From Solibacillus daqui (GTDB taxonomy: Bacteria > Bacillota > Bacilli > Bacillales_A > Planococcaceae): a stretch of DNA of 64,000 bases. Position numbers and translations under genes: made by a program. How positions within the stretch are numbered: the stretch's first letter is position 1; every line of letters begins with the position of its first letter. Below, piece after piece: positions 34,350 to 44,082 of the stretch. The notes beneath the pieces were generated by a model, which was given only the letters and a program-made list of their open reading frames with translations, was not told the origin of the DNA and did no database searches. The stretch spans positions 2,411,501-2,475,500 of the forward strand of contig NZ_CP114887.1 in assembly GCF_028747805.1 (NCBI RefSeq). The letters are read 5' to 3'.

Positions 34350-34778
34350 CTACTCTTTCTGTAATAAACGTGCACGAACTGTTTCGAGAGTACGTTGTGT
34401 AATCGCCAACTCTTCTTCTGTGAATCCTTCTACAAGTTCTAGCTCAAATAGTGTTATTTGAGTTTGCAATGTTTCATAAACTTGACGCCCTATTTCAGTA
34501 ATCAAAATATCTTTTTTTCGGCGATCTGATTTTGAAGGCTGGATTTCTATATAATCGAGCTTCACTAAATATTTAATAGCTCTTGTGACATTTGCCTGAT
34601 CCATATTTAAAAATTGCCCAACTTCGGTTAAAGACAGTTCCGGTTCATTGATAAACAAATAAAGAATTGCCCATTCCGGCCTACGTAGCTCAAAGGTTTC
34701 TAAATAAGCATTTAGCTGTCGCGCAAACGGATGAAAAGTTAAAATCAAATCAAAAAATAATTGCTTGTGTACTCGCAT
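34350..34778 (-). CDS. MarR-family transcriptional regulator
   Basis: This 142-residue winged-helix protein has the MarR core: SLTEVGQFLNMDQANVTRAIKYLVKLDYIEIQPSKSDRRKKDILITEIG, with DRR in the wing. Helical dimerisation segments lie at both ends. It is first in an operon with an MFS pump and has a perfect palindrome 18 nt upstream of its start. It probably represses its own operon until a ligand binds. Confidence 0.92.
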   Translation of the reverse strand: MRVHKQLFFDLILTFHPFARQLNAYLETFELRRPEWAILYLFINEPELSLTEVGQFLNMDQANVTRAIKYLVKLDYIEIQPSKSDRRKKDILITEIGRQVYETLQTQITLFELELVEGFTEEELAITQRTLETVRARLLQKE

Positions 34779-34795
34779 CTAATCACCTCACCAAA

Positions 34796-34818
34796 AATAC
34801 TTGTCGATGACAAGTATT
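34796..34818 (-). promoter_or_regulatory. MarR operator (perfect palindrome)
   Basis: Ten-base arms AATACTTGTC and GACAAGTATT surround GAT, directly before the marR gene. Arm length and position are typical of MarR autoregulatory operators. Confidence 0.8.
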
Positions 34819-34937
34819 ATTATTATTATTATAAATTTATTTCTAAAAATAAACAATGGTTTCACAAAAATTGTCCGGTCATTGTAGATGCCTTAAAGTA
34901 AAATTGTATATATTTGGTTTTCAATTGAGGTGTTTGT

Positions 34938-35151
34938 ATGAATCTAGACAAAGCAAAAAATCATTTAAATTCTAGGATATATTTTTGATAGAATTGGTAT
35001 CATTGGGAGTAGTGTCCAACTGCTGAAATCACCCTATCCGTTTGTGAAATTTTTATCGTTACGAGTAGTAATCATTTGTTCCCTTGTAATCGGGGCATTT
35101 ATTCGTGAATGGTTTGTTATAAAAGAAAAAACTCGAACAAATGCTTCGTAA
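34938..35151 (+). pseudogene. Small membrane protein gene with a +1 frameshift
   Basis: ATG at 34938 with GAGGTG 5 nt upstream opens MNLDKAKNHLNSRIYF and then stops. Removing one T from the T5 run at 34982-34986 restores a 70-residue frame continuing DRIGIIGSSVQLLKSPYPF, a hydrophobic helix VVIICSLVIGAFI and a basic tail ending NAS. It is a single-helix membrane protein of unknown family, broken by one base. A sequencing error in the T-run is possible. Confidence 0.6.
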
Positions 35152-35161
35152 TTTGTTCGAG
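35122..35161 (-). terminator. Terminator of the TlpA gene
   Basis: Arms CTCGAACAAAT and ATTTGTTCGAG pair over 8 nt. On the minus strand TTTTTTC follows. It overlaps the end of the frameshifted plus-strand gene. Confidence 0.88.
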
Positions 35162-35168
35162 CTTATCT

Positions 35169-36191
35169 TTAGTTTTCCACCACTTTCCGTAATTGTTGCT
35201 CACTCACCGGACCAACAAAACGCTGAACTTCGACTCCATCCTTTAACACAACAGTCGTAGGAATCGATATGACACCATAGCTTTTCCCAAAAACATCGTC
35301 TACATCAAGTAAAATTGGAAATGTGATACTAAACTTTTCTACAAATTTTAGTAACGCTTCTTCTCCATGATCGCGCTTTGTTAAATTGACCCCTATTAGC
35401 TGTGTATTCTCAGGTAACTTTGTTGCAAAGCTTTGTAAATGGGGCATTTCCGCATTACACGGTAGACACCATGTCGCAAAGAAATTGACAATAACATACG
35501 ATTCATCCTGATCTGAGATACGGTACAATTCTCCTGTCGTTGTTTGTAGCTCAATTGCCTTACGAGCCGTTTCTTGCTTTTTAATTTCAAAATCGCTCAA
35601 AGTAATACTAATTAACCCCGCTACAACTGCTAACGCAAGAAGCTGTGCCTTTTTCTCACGCAAAAGATCTAGTATAAAAATAAGCAGAAATCCGTAAATA
35701 AAGTAGCTAAACCAGCCACTAATCCAACTAATTAATAGCCATTGCACTATAAGTACCCATTGCGTATTAAATTTCCAACTCGCCATGAGGATACTTACCC
35801 AAATAATAAGCAAAATCCAATGCCCCGTTAAAGCAAAATACAGGACATGATACGCACTAACAAAATGCAGCCACGCTTTGACTAGTACATCCATTTGCAG
35901 ATCATGACGCTTTATCCAAATTACATAAACAATGGAAATTAACGCTAATACATGCCCGCGTAGCCCTCCATCAAAGTAAAGAATTGAACTTGGAGCTGCA
36001 AGAAATTGTTCTAAAGAAAACACGATATAACTGACCTTCCACACAAGCAAATACTGCCAAACAAAGCGGTCCATCATCTTTACAGTCGGCTCATTCTGTT
36101 TTTTCATGACCAAATCTATATAAAATACCGCACCAAAAAAGGCCAGCCATAGTACTGGAATCGACCACCTGCTTATTGTTAAGTAATCCAT
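35169..36191 (-). CDS. TlpA-like thioredoxin fused to a multi-helix membrane domain
   Basis: Residues 1-200 of this 340-residue protein form about seven membrane helices. Residues 215-340 form an extracytoplasmic thioredoxin domain with ATWCLPC (Cys 242 and 245) and cis-Pro in SIPTTVV. This layout suits a membrane-anchored thiol-disulfide reductase of the TlpA/ResA group, possibly for cytochrome c maturation or sporulation. The polytopic anchor is larger than the single helix of ResA. GGAGG precedes the ATG. Monocistronic. Confidence 0.85.
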   Translation of the reverse strand: MDYLTISRWSIPVLWLAFFGAVFYIDLVMKKQNEPTVKMMDRFVWQYLLVWKVSYIVFSLEQFLAAPSSILYFDGGLRGHVLALISIVYVIWIKRHDLQMDVLVKAWLHFVSAYHVLYFALTGHWILLIIWVSILMASWKFNTQWVLIVQWLLISWISGWFSYFIYGFLLIFILDLLREKKAQLLALAVVAGLISITLSDFEIKKQETARKAIELQTTTGELYRISDQDESYVIVNFFATWCLPCNAEMPHLQSFATKLPENTQLIGVNLTKRDHGEEALLKFVEKFSITFPILLDVDDVFGKSYGVISIPTTVVLKDGVEVQRFVGPVSEQQLRKVVEN

Positions 36192-36519
36192 ACCAAACCT
36201 CCATTTATCTTCTTGACCCCATTATACCTATATGGGTATAAAAAATCAGTTATTCAAAGCTTTTTTTCATAATACTTGTAATATATGCAGATTAAAAAAC
36301 TTTTTAAAACTGAATCTATTATGAAGGGCGTATCGTCTTATAGCAGAATTGGAAATATATAAAAAATGAAGAATTGAAAAGAATTATAATAAATGCGTTT
36401 ATTAAAATTTTAGGTCCTTTCGTATTTCATGTAACTTTCAATCAAAATTCATCAAAAACACTTCCAACTGTTCATGTAAAACAATAAAATATAAAAAAGT
36501 ACATTAGGATGTGAAGATA
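36192..36519. other. A+T-rich gap without recognised features
   Basis: About 330 bases between the TlpA start and the YflT-like gene. I see no open frame, hairpin or convincing sigma-B promoter in it. Confidence 0.6.
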
Positions 36520-36906
36520 ATGGAGTATCGACGTGAGGTTGCTTTAGTGTTTTCATTGGAAGAGGCTTTACAAAAGTTGAATAGCATGCGTGCGCACGGC
36601 TTCTCTGAATTCGAAATCCATGTATTCGCAAAAAATATTAAACCGTTACTGTCGTTAAAGATGTATCCCGACATTCATGTTCATAAAGCAGGCAATCTGA
36701 TGGATCAATTTTGGCGCTTGTTCTCTCGCGGAAATTTATATGAAGTGTGTTTACGAAGTTTTGATTTTTCAAAAGAAGAACGCGCACATTATGGTCATGG
36801 AATTGAACAAGGTGCTTACTTTTTAATAGCCGAGCACGAGCATCCACTCGAAAAACAACCAAATAAGGTAAATGCCGCGTGGAAAACAACGAACGCTACG
36901 GATTAA
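36520..36906 (+). CDS. YflT-domain general stress protein (heat-induced, 17M-like)
   Basis: This 128-residue soluble protein resembles the YflT/GSP17M family: an N-terminal repeat-like segment (FSLEEALQKLNSMRAHGFSEFEIHVFAKN), a middle with VCLRSFDFSKEERAHYGHGIEQGAYFLIAEHE, and a polar tail. These proteins belong to the sigma-B general stress regulon in Bacillus; biochemical role unknown. ATG at 36520 is preferred over GTG at 36511 because AGGA lies 10 nt before it. Confidence 0.7.
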   Translation: MEYRREVALVFSLEEALQKLNSMRAHGFSEFEIHVFAKNIKPLLSLKMYPDIHVHKAGNLMDQFWRLFSRGNLYEVCLRSFDFSKEERAHYGHGIEQGAYFLIAEHEHPLEKQPNKVNAAWKTTNATD

Positions 36907-36915
36907 CAAATAAGA

Positions 36916-36947
36916 GATGGTACGATTAATCGTATCATCTTCTTTTC
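36916..36947 (+). terminator. Terminator of the YflT-like gene
   Basis: GATGGTACGAT pairs with ATCGTATCATC around two bases and is followed by TTCTTTTC. Confidence 0.75.
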
Positions 36948-36949
36948 GT

Positions 36950-36986
36950 AAAAAACCCCTTGCTGGAAAGTACACAGCAAAGGGCT
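36950..36986 (-). terminator. Terminator of the carboxyltransferase gene
   Basis: Minus-strand arms AGCCCTTTGCTG and CAGCAAGGGGTT (two G-U pairs) are followed by TTTTT, ten bases past the stop. Confidence 0.88.
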
Positions 36987-36995
36987 TGACAATGT

Positions 36996-38555
36996 TTATA
37001 GTGGAATATTTCCGTGTTTTTTGTAAGGACGGTCTTCGTGTTTTGTAGAAAGCATATCTAATGCTTGGATTAGCTTAATACGTGTTTCACGAGGATCAAT
37101 TACATCGTCAACCATACCACGAGATGCAGCTACATATGGGTTAGCGAATTTTTCTTTGTATTCTTCAATTTTTGCTGCACGAGTTGCTTCTGGGTCAGCA
37201 GATTTCGCAATTTCTCCCGCGTGGATGATGTTTGCCGCACCAGCAGCACCCATTACCGCGATTTCAGCATTTGGCCAAGCAAATACTAAGTCAGCACCGA
37301 TTGATTTTGAGTTTAATGCTACATACGCACCACCATATGCTTTACGTAAGATCACTGTAATTTTTGGTACAGTAGCTTCCGAGTAAGCATAAAGGATTTT
37401 CGCGCCGTGACGGATAATACCTCCGTGTTCTTGTTTTACACCTGGGAAGAAGCCAGAAACGTCTTCGAAAGTAATTACAGGTACGTTGAATGAGTCACAA
37501 GTACGAACGAAACGAGCTAATTTATCAGATGAATCAATATCTAAACCACCAGCTAAGAACTTAGGCTGGTTACATACTAAACCTACAGACTCACCAGCGA
37601 TACGTGCGAAACCTACTACGATGTTTTTAGCGAATTCTTTTTGAACTTCCATGAACGAACCTTCGTCCACCACTTGCTCAACTACTTTACGCACATCATA
37701 TGATTTAGTTTGATCGATTGGCACGATATCAACAAGCTCTGAACGGAAGTTGTCCCCTTCTGGAGCAGCTTGTTTTGGTGCTTTTTCTTTATTATTTTGT
37801 GGTAGGTAAGAAAGTAATTGCTGAATTTGCGCAATTGCTGCTTCCTCGTTTTCTGCACGGAAGTGAGCATTCCCTGATACTGCGTTGTGTACTTTTGAAC
37901 CACCTAAGCCTTCAGCTGAAATTTTCTCACCTGTTACTGTTTCAATTACTTTAGGACCTGTGATAAACATTTGAGACGTTTTATCAACCATTAAAATGAA
38001 ATCCGTAATTGCTGGAGAGTAAACCGCACCACCAGCACATGGCCCCATGATTACTGAAATTTGTGGAATTACACCAGAATAAATTGAGTTACGGTAGAAA
38101 ATATGACCATATCCGTCTAATGAAAGTACGCCTTCCTGAATACGCGCGCCGCCTGAATCGTTAATGCCGATAAATGGTGTGCCGTTTTTCGCAGCTAAAT
38201 CCATTACCGCAGCGATTTTTTTCGCGTGCATTTCGCCTAGTGCGCCACCAAATACTGTGAAGTCTTGTGCGAATAAGTATACGTTACGACCGTTAATTTT
38301 ACCGAAACCAGTAACAACACCATCACCAGGACCTTCTAATTTTTCCATTCCGAAGTCTACAGTACGGTGTGTGATGAATGGGTTAATTTCTACAAATGTA
38401 CCATCATCTAAAAGCATTTCGATACGCTCACGAGCTGTCATTTTACCTTTCTCGTGTTGCTTTTCGATACGAGCGTCACCGCCACCAAGTTGAATCACTT
38501 CTTTACGGTCATAAAGCTCATTAATTTTATCAAACATATCTAGTGTAATTGTCAT
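36996..38555 (-). CDS. Acyl-CoA carboxyltransferase (propionyl/methylmalonyl-CoA type)
   Basis: This 519-residue carboxyltransferase resembles B. subtilis YqjD and PccB/MmdA. It has GKMTARERIEMLLDDGTFVE, GDGVVTGFGKINGR, the acyl-CoA oxyanion loops NDSGGARIQEGV and GPCAGGAVYSPA, and RKAYGGAYVALNSKSIGADLVFAWP. It handles carboxyl transfer between biotin and propionyl-CoA, giving methylmalonyl-CoA, or runs in reverse. It lies 2 nt after the epimerase gene and near the mutase genes, so the propionate route is the likely role. The biotin carrier subunits are not here. Confidence 0.9.
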   Translation of the reverse strand: MTITLDMFDKINELYDRKEVIQLGGGDARIEKQHEKGKMTARERIEMLLDDGTFVEINPFITHRTVDFGMEKLEGPGDGVVTGFGKINGRNVYLFAQDFTVFGGALGEMHAKKIAAVMDLAAKNGTPFIGINDSGGARIQEGVLSLDGYGHIFYRNSIYSGVIPQISVIMGPCAGGAVYSPAITDFILMVDKTSQMFITGPKVIETVTGEKISAEGLGGSKVHNAVSGNAHFRAENEEAAIAQIQQLLSYLPQNNKEKAPKQAAPEGDNFRSELVDIVPIDQTKSYDVRKVVEQVVDEGSFMEVQKEFAKNIVVGFARIAGESVGLVCNQPKFLAGGLDIDSSDKLARFVRTCDSFNVPVITFEDVSGFFPGVKQEHGGIIRHGAKILYAYSEATVPKITVILRKAYGGAYVALNSKSIGADLVFAWPNAEIAVMGAAGAANIIHAGEIAKSADPEATRAAKIEEYKEKFANPYVAASRGMVDDVIDPRETRIKLIQALDMLSTKHEDRPYKKHGNIPL

Positions 38556-38557
38556 TT

Positions 38558-38971
38558 TTATTTGTCCCCTTTTCCGCTTTTATCACATAATTCATAAAGT
38601 ACACCATATGAGTCTTTCGGATGTAAAAACGCTACTTCCGCGCCACCTGCACCAGGGCCAGGCTCGTCAGATAATAAACGAATACCCTTTTCGCGAAGTT
38701 CAGCCATGCGCTCACGAATCCCCGTTACGCCGAAAGCTACATGGTGAATCCCTTCTCCGCGTTTTTCTAAAAAGCCATGGATTGCGCTTTTTTCGCTCAT
38801 TGGTTCTAATAGCTCGATTTTCACATTGCCAGCATCGATGAAGGCAACTTTCACTTGCTGCGACTCAACTTCTTCTACTTTTAATAATTTTAAGCCTAAC
38901 GTTTCTGTGTAGTATGTAATTCTTTCTTCGATATTACGTACTGCAATACCAATATGATCTACTTTTTCCAC
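38558..38971 (-). CDS. mce: Methylmalonyl-CoA epimerase
   Basis: This 137-residue VOC-superfamily protein begins with the metal-ligand block VDHIGIAVRN and carries VKIELLEPMSEKSAIHGFL, GIHHVAFGV and LHPKDSYGVLYELC, as in methylmalonyl-CoA epimerases. It interconverts (S)- and (R)-methylmalonyl-CoA, linking carboxylase to mutase. GTG at 38971 is chosen with GGGGAG 8 nt upstream. It is co-transcribed with the carboxyltransferase gene. Confidence 0.92.
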   Translation of the reverse strand: MEKVDHIGIAVRNIEERITYYTETLGLKLLKVEEVESQQVKVAFIDAGNVKIELLEPMSEKSAIHGFLEKRGEGIHHVAFGVTGIRERMAELREKGIRLLSDEPGPGAGGAEVAFLHPKDSYGVLYELCDKSGKGDK

Positions 38972-39087
38972 AATGATAGCTCCCCTATAATAAAATATAA
39001 AAATTTCGATGATGAAAATCATTTGTACTTGAGAATTCTTCGAGATTTGTTAAACTATTACTAGTTCAATATGAAGGAGCGAAATAT

Positions 39088-39183
39088 ATGAGCAATAAAA
39101 AATTCCAAAAAATCGTCGTATATTCAATGGTTATTATTATGTTAATCTCAACAATTGCAATGGGTGTAGCCGCAATCATGTAA
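39088..39183 (+). CDS. prli42: Stressosome membrane anchor Prli42 (31-residue miniprotein)
   Basis: This 31-residue protein has a basic N-terminus MSNKKFQKIVVY and one membrane helix (MVIIMLISTIAMGVAAIM). Length, the NKK..K.VVY start and the single helix match Prli42, which in Listeria anchors the stressosome scaffold RsbR to the membrane to sense oxidative stress. GAAGGAG lies 8 nt before the ATG and a strong terminator overlaps the stop. It is too small for most gene finders. Its place beside yqjA/mce-type genes agrees with other Bacillales as I recall. Confidence 0.8.
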   Translation: MSNKKFQKIVVYSMVIIMLISTIAMGVAAIM

Positions 39184-39207
39184 TGGATGTGTCTACATCC
39201 ATTTTTT
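39182..39207 (+). terminator. Terminator of prli42
   Basis: AATGGATGT pairs with ACATCCATT around four bases and is followed by TTTT, starting inside the prli42 stop codon. Confidence 0.9.
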
Positions 39208-40162
39208 ATTTCAACCCTTTAAATGATTGCTTGATAACCAAATATTCATCCATTTCTTCGATAAACTGGTACATCGCAGCCATTGCTAGGAATGTTTCGT
39301 GATTTTCTGGTAATGGCATTTTCGCAAACTCTTGTTTCACTTTATCCAACTTCTCTAAAAAATGACTTGCGGTATTTCCTCCGTGAACATGTTCACTTAA
39401 ATCTTCCAAAAATGTAGCAATGAGTGGTGCTTGCTCTGTCATAACAGGCAATGCAGTAATTTTCGGTAATACGCGTTCAATAATTTCTAGCTGCTTTTCA
39501 CGCATATCGAAATACACATAGTAAATATTGTCCTTACGCGTTAGATGGTTTTGTACGTCTTTGAAGGCTAATGCTTTTGCTGCATTAATAGTCTTTGTCG
39601 CTTCAATTAATTCCTTACCATCCCATAATGTATCACCGTTACGTAAATAACTTGCAATTTCAGCTAAAATTTTCTTAAATAGCTCTTCTACTTTGGATTG
39701 ATGGTTTATAATGCCCTTTTGAATATCCGGCATATACATGTTGACTATGAGCCCCATTCCAAAGCCAATTGCCATAATTGCGAGTTCATTCAAGAATAAA
39801 TCGAGCGTAAAGTTAGCTGTTAAATAGATGTGCATCATTATAACGGCACTCGACACGAAGCCTTCTGCTACTCCAAGCGAGACAATAGTTGGTATAAACA
39901 GCAACAATACAATGCCTAATACTATCGGATAATAACCAAATATTTCGAAAAATACAAATGCAAAAGCCATTCCAACAAGTGAAGAAACGATACGTGTATA
40001 AACGGCATGTACTGATTTTCGTTTTGTTGGCTGAATGCATAGAATTGTTAAAATGCCAGCAGCTGTAAAAAACTGTAGTTCAAAATATTGTGCAATTGCT
40101 ATTGCAATAGAAGCTCCGAATGCTGTTTTCAGTGTACGATAGCCAATAGAAAACTTTTTCAT
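39206..40162 (-). CDS. Aromatic-acid exporter family protein (DUF939, YqjA-like)
   Basis: The N-terminal half of this 318-residue protein has about five membrane helices, starting KKFSIGYRTLKTAFGASIAIAIAQYFEL and including IQPTKRKSVHAVYTRIVSSLVGMAFAFVFFE. The C-terminal half (after about residue 150) is a cytoplasmic helical domain. This is the ArAE/DUF939 layout of B. subtilis YqjA. Transport of aromatic acids is predicted for the superfamily but unproven for this group. It converges on prli42 and lies downstream of brxB. Confidence 0.85.
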   Translation of the reverse strand: MKKFSIGYRTLKTAFGASIAIAIAQYFELQFFTAAGILTILCIQPTKRKSVHAVYTRIVSSLVGMAFAFVFFEIFGYYPIVLGIVLLLFIPTIVSLGVAEGFVSSAVIMMHIYLTANFTLDLFLNELAIMAIGFGMGLIVNMYMPDIQKGIINHQSKVEELFKKILAEIASYLRNGDTLWDGKELIEATKTINAAKALAFKDVQNHLTRKDNIYYVYFDMREKQLEIIERVLPKITALPVMTEQAPLIATFLEDLSEHVHGGNTASHFLEKLDKVKQEFAKMPLPENHETFLAMAAMYQFIEEMDEYLVIKQSFKGLK

Positions 40163-40235
40163 TTTAGAAAGGCGCTCCTCCTATGACAAAGTGAGTTAGG
40201 TGCGCAAATTTCGCGCACCACTCTCCATCTACTGC

Positions 40236-40676
40236 TTATACTTCTTCGCAATATTCCTCAAAATGACCTTGTAAATTTGTTACAACACTCATTGGTTCAT
40301 GACCTTCGATTTCGTAACGACCTACTTCTGCTACAACTTGACCATCTTTTAATAAAACAAATGATGGAGATGAAGGAATATGATCTTCACCGAAATAATA
40401 ACGTGCCGCTGCTGCTGCATCTTTGTCTTGACCAGCAAACACAGTTACTAAATGATCCGGGCGTTTGTCATAGTGTACAGCGTGTGTTGCTGCTGGACGA
40501 GCGATACCGCCTGCACATCCACATACTGAATTCACCATTACTAATGTAGTACCTTTACGTGCGAAAGCATCTTCAACTTCTTCTGGTGTACGTAATTGCT
40601 CGTACCCCGCTGCTTCCATTTCTGCACGTGCTGTTGTTGTAATTTGTTGCATAAATAAATCATAATCCATATTCAT
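40236..40676 (-). CDS. brxB: Bacilliredoxin BrxB (YqiW, DUF1094)
   Basis: This 146-residue protein has the DUF1094 core KGTTLVMVNSVCGCAGGIARPA, with the CGC redox motif near residue 52, and EDHIPSSPSFVLLKDGQVV. Bacilliredoxins remove bacillithiol from mixed disulfides on proteins after oxidative stress. The ATG at 40676 (MNMDYDLFM, the usual N-terminus) has AAAGGGG about 11 nt upstream. It lies directly before the yqjA homologue, as in B. subtilis. Confidence 0.92.
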   Translation of the reverse strand: MNMDYDLFMQQITTTARAEMEAAGYEQLRTPEEVEDAFARKGTTLVMVNSVCGCAGGIARPAATHAVHYDKRPDHLVTVFAGQDKDAAAAARYYFGEDHIPSSPSFVLLKDGQVVAEVGRYEIEGHEPMSVVTNLQGHFEEYCEEV

Positions 40677-40823
40677 AAGCTTTATAGCCCCTTTCATTAT
40701 TCCCTATTATCATAGCAAGGTTATGAAAGATGTGCAAAGACTGTTGATTACAATTCATGCGTCTCTTTTTTAGTGAATTAGAAATTCTAAATTTTCTAAG
40801 AACTTCACATAAGAATAGACATC

Positions 40824-40847
40824 ATATCGCGCTATTTAGCGCGATAT
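40824..40847. terminator. Palindromic hairpin after meaB
   Basis: Perfect arms ATATCGCGC and GCGCGATAT surround six bases, just past the meaB stop. No T-run follows, so factor-independent termination is uncertain. Confidence 0.5.
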
Positions 40848-40855
40848 GTATTCTA

Positions 40856-41932
40856 CTAATCAAACAACGCATTGACACCTTGTGTTACTGTAAGACGTCC
40901 GTGCAATATTTCATCCTCGAATTTACGCACCTGTTGTTTGCGTTCTGGATTTCCATAAAACGAGTCAATTAATTGGTCGGTAATCATCGAATGGAACCAG
41001 TCACGAGTTTGCTCACGACGGCGAATATTCCAGTAATTTGTTTTTTTCACCGTTTGCTCAAATTCCATTAACATGTCCCATACTTTGTCTAAACCGACCT
41101 TTTCCATTGATGAAACACTTAATGCTGTACTAAGCCAACCTGGTGTCGAAGGCTGTAAGAAATGAAGGATTTGCTTATATTCTTGCATCGTACGTCTTGC
41201 AGGGCGCAAATTATCACCATCTGCTTTATGTACGATAATACCGTCTGCAAGTTCCATAATGCCTTTTTTCATTCCTTGTAGCTCATCTCCAGCACCTGTT
41301 AATACAAGCAATAAGAAGAAATCCACCATACCGCGCACATACGTTTCACTTTGACCAACACCAACTGTTTCGATTAATAACACATCGTAGCCAGCTGCTT
41401 CACAAAGTAGCATGGTCTCACGCGACTTTTTGTGCACACCACCTAATGTACCAGCACTAGGAGACGGACGAACAAAGGCATTTTCTTGACGAACTAGCTC
41501 TTCCATTCGTGTTTTATCCCCTAAAATACTACCACCTGACAGTGACGAGCTTGGGTCAATCGCCAGAACTGCTACACGCTTGCCCATTTTACAAAGCATT
41601 GTACCGAACGCTTCGATAAATGAACTTTTCCCCGCTCCCGGTACACCGGTAATACCAACCCGAATGGCATTTCCTGTATATGGAAGTAGTTCTTGTAAAA
41701 GCTTTTGTGCCCGCTCTTTATGTTCCATATTGGAGCTTTCAATTAATGTTATCGCTTTTGACAATGCGGTGCGGTTCCCCGCATGCACATCATTAGCTAG
41801 CTTTTCTATATCAAGTACTTCCTGCTTCTTTTTACGGAATTTCTTTGGGTTTGAATAGCTCATTCCATCATGACCACCCTTCACACCATCCATGACAAAT
41901 AAAGCACTTTGGTCTTGATGTGGCATCGTCAT
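40856..41932 (-). CDS. meaB: MeaB, methylmalonyl-CoA mutase-associated GTPase
   Basis: This 358-residue G3E GTPase has Walker A GVPGAGKSS near residue 98, LAIDPSSSLSGGSILGDKTRM (switch I region), ETVGVGQSE (switch II) and VHKADGD as the base-specificity motif. MeaB protects and gates cofactor loading of methylmalonyl-CoA mutase. Its start overlaps the mutB stop as TAATG, so the two are translationally coupled. The first 40 residues are a less conserved extension. Confidence 0.95.
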   Translation of the reverse strand: MTMPHQDQSALFVMDGVKGGHDGMSYSNPKKFRKKKQEVLDIEKLANDVHAGNRTALSKAITLIESSNMEHKERAQKLLQELLPYTGNAIRVGITGVPGAGKSSFIEAFGTMLCKMGKRVAVLAIDPSSSLSGGSILGDKTRMEELVRQENAFVRPSPSAGTLGGVHKKSRETMLLCEAAGYDVLLIETVGVGQSETYVRGMVDFFLLLVLTGAGDELQGMKKGIMELADGIIVHKADGDNLRPARRTMQEYKQILHFLQPSTPGWLSTALSVSSMEKVGLDKVWDMLMEFEQTVKKTNYWNIRRREQTRDWFHSMITDQLIDSFYGNPERKQQVRKFEDEILHGRLTVTQGVNALFD

Positions 41933-44082
41933 TACTCTGCCACTTCCTCGTAGCCTAACTTTTTGTAAATTTCTTCGATAATACGCATTGCTGATACCGG
42001 AATTACCGTTCCAGGACCGAAGATTGCCACCGCACCTGCTTCATATAAGAAGTCATAGTCTTGCGCTGGAATTACACCACCACAAATTACGATGATATCT
42101 TCACGACCTAATTTCTTCAGCTCCGCAACTAACTCTGGTACTAATGTTTTGTGACCTGCTGCTAGTGAAGATACACCAACACAGTGTACGTCATTTTCAT
42201 TTGCCATTTGTGCTGTTTCTTCAGGTGTCATGAATAATGGTGAAATATCTACGTCGAAACCTAGGTCTGCATAACCTGTTGCAACTACTTTCGCACCACG
42301 GTCATGTCCGTCTTGACCCATTTTTGCTACTAATATACGTGGGCGACGTCCTTCCGCTTCTAAGAAATCTTCTGTCATTTGTTTTACTTCTGTAATCATT
42401 TCATCATCTGAGAAGTTTGCAGAGTATACGCCAGAAATCGAGCGAATAATTGCTTTGTGACGACCAGATACTGCTTCAATTGCATCAGAAATTTCACCAA
42501 GAGATGCACGAGCACGCGCTGCATCTACAGCAATCGCTAATAAGTTTTCTGAACCGTCTTCAGCTGCTTTTGTTAAGCGCGCTAAATGATTTTGCACTTC
42601 TTCTTCGTTACGATCCGCCTTCATTTTCTCTAAACGAGCAATTTGTGCTTCACGTACAATTGCGTTGTCGATATCTAAAATATCAATTGGATCTTCTTCT
42701 GCTAAACGGTATTTGTTCACACCTACGATTGTCTCTGATTTTGAGTCAATTTTCGCTTGGCGTTTTGCCGCTGCTTCTTCAACTTTCATTTTTGGAAGTC
42801 CTGTTTCGATTGCTTTCGCCATACCACCAAGTCCTTCGATTTCTTCAATTAACGCCCATGCTTTTTCAGTAATCTCATCTGTCAATTTCTCAACATAGTA
42901 AGAGCCACCCCATGGATCGATAACTTTTGTCATGCCTGTTTCTTCTTGTAAGAATAACTGAGTATTACGCGCAATACGTGCTGAAAAGTCTGTAGGTAAT
43001 GCAATCGCTTCGTCTAACGCGTTTGTGTGAAGTGATTGTGTATGTCCCATTGCAGCTGCGTTTGCTTCTATTAATGTACGTGTTACGTTGTTGAACGGAT
43101 CTTGCTCTGTTAAACTCCAACCTGAAGTTTGAGAGTGTGTACGTAACGCTAATGTTTTTGGGTTCTTTGGATTGAACGTACTCATCATTTGAGCCCAAAT
43201 GCGACGTGCTGCACGCATTTTTGCTACTTCCATGTAGTAGTTCATACCAATTGCCCAGAAGAATGATAATCGAGGTGCGAATGCATCGATATCAATTCCA
43301 GCTTTTAAGCCTGTACGAACATATTCTAAACCATCTGCTAATGTATACGCTAACTCAATGTCGTTTGTTGCTCCAGCTTCTTGGATATGGTAACCAGAGA
43401 TTGAAATTGAGTTGAATTTTGGCATAAATTTTGCTGTGTATTCAAAAATATCCGCGATAATTTTCATCGACATTGCTGGTGGGTATATGTATGTGTTACG
43501 CACCATGTATTCTTTTAAAATGTCGTTTTGGATTGTACCAGCAAGCTTATCTGGTGTTACACCCTGTTCTTCTGCCGCAACAATATAGAATGCTAGTACT
43601 GGTAAAACCGCACCGTTCATTGTCATCGATACCGACATTTGATCTAATGGAATACCGTCGAATAAAATTTTTGCATCTTCGACTGAGTCGATTGCTACGC
43701 CGGCTTTACCAACGTCACCTGTTACACGTGGGTGGTCAGAGTCATAGCCACGGTGCGTCGCTAAGTCGAAAGCTACCGATAGCCCTTTTTGACCCATCGC
43801 TAAGTTACGACGGTAGAATGCATTTGATTCTTCTGCTGTAGAGAAACCTGCATATTGACGTACTGTCCAAGGACGGGCTACATACATTGTTGGGTAAGGT
43901 CCACGTGTATTTGGTGCAATACCAGCTACGTCATTTAAATGTTTTACATCTTTAATATCCTCTGCATTATAAACAGAGTTCACTTCGATGCCTTCGTTTG
44001 TCATAAATGTGCTTGTAGAAGAAAGTTGTGATTGTGCTAATACATCTTCAATAACAACTGATCCGAAATTTGCTTTACTCAT
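41932..44082 (-). CDS. mutB: Methylmalonyl-CoA mutase, large subunit
   Basis: This 716-residue enzyme converts methylmalonyl-CoA to succinyl-CoA using adenosylcobalamin. The TIM-barrel domain includes [47 protein letters not shown] and [20 protein letters not shown]. The C-terminal B12 domain has [10 protein letters not shown] with the cobalt-ligand His near 593, then SLAAGHK and CGGVIP. The ATG at 44082 (MSKANFGS) has AAGGGGG 7 nt upstream and overlaps the mutA stop as ATGA. Confidence 0.97.
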   Translation of the reverse strand: MSKANFGSVVIEDVLAQSQLSSTSTFMTNEGIEVNSVYNAEDIKDVKHLNDVAGIAPNTRGPYPTMYVARPWTVRQYAGFSTAEESNAFYRRNLAMGQKGLSVAFDLATHRGYDSDHPRVTGDVGKAGVAIDSVEDAKILFDGIPLDQMSVSMTMNGAVLPVLAFYIVAAEEQGVTPDKLAGTIQNDILKEYMVRNTYIYPPAMSMKIIADIFEYTAKFMPKFNSISISGYHIQEAGATNDIELAYTLADGLEYVRTGLKAGIDIDAFAPRLSFFWAIGMNYYMEVAKMRAARRIWAQMMSTFNPKNPKTLALRTHSQTSGWSLTEQDPFNNVTRTLIEANAAAMGHTQSLHTNALDEAIALPTDFSARIARNTQLFLQEETGMTKVIDPWGGSYYVEKLTDEITEKAWALIEEIEGLGGMAKAIETGLPKMKVEEAAAKRQAKIDSKSETIVGVNKYRLAEEDPIDILDIDNAIVREAQIARLEKMKADRNEEEVQNHLARLTKAAEDGSENLLAIAVDAARARASLGEISDAIEAVSGRHKAIIRSISGVYSANFSDDEMITEVKQMTEDFLEAEGRRPRILVAKMGQDGHDRGAKVVATGYADLGFDVDISPLFMTPEETAQMANENDVHCVGVSSLAAGHKTLVPELVAELKKLGREDIIVICGGVIPAQDYDFLYEAGAVAIFGPGTVIPVSAMRIIEEIYKKLGYEEVAE

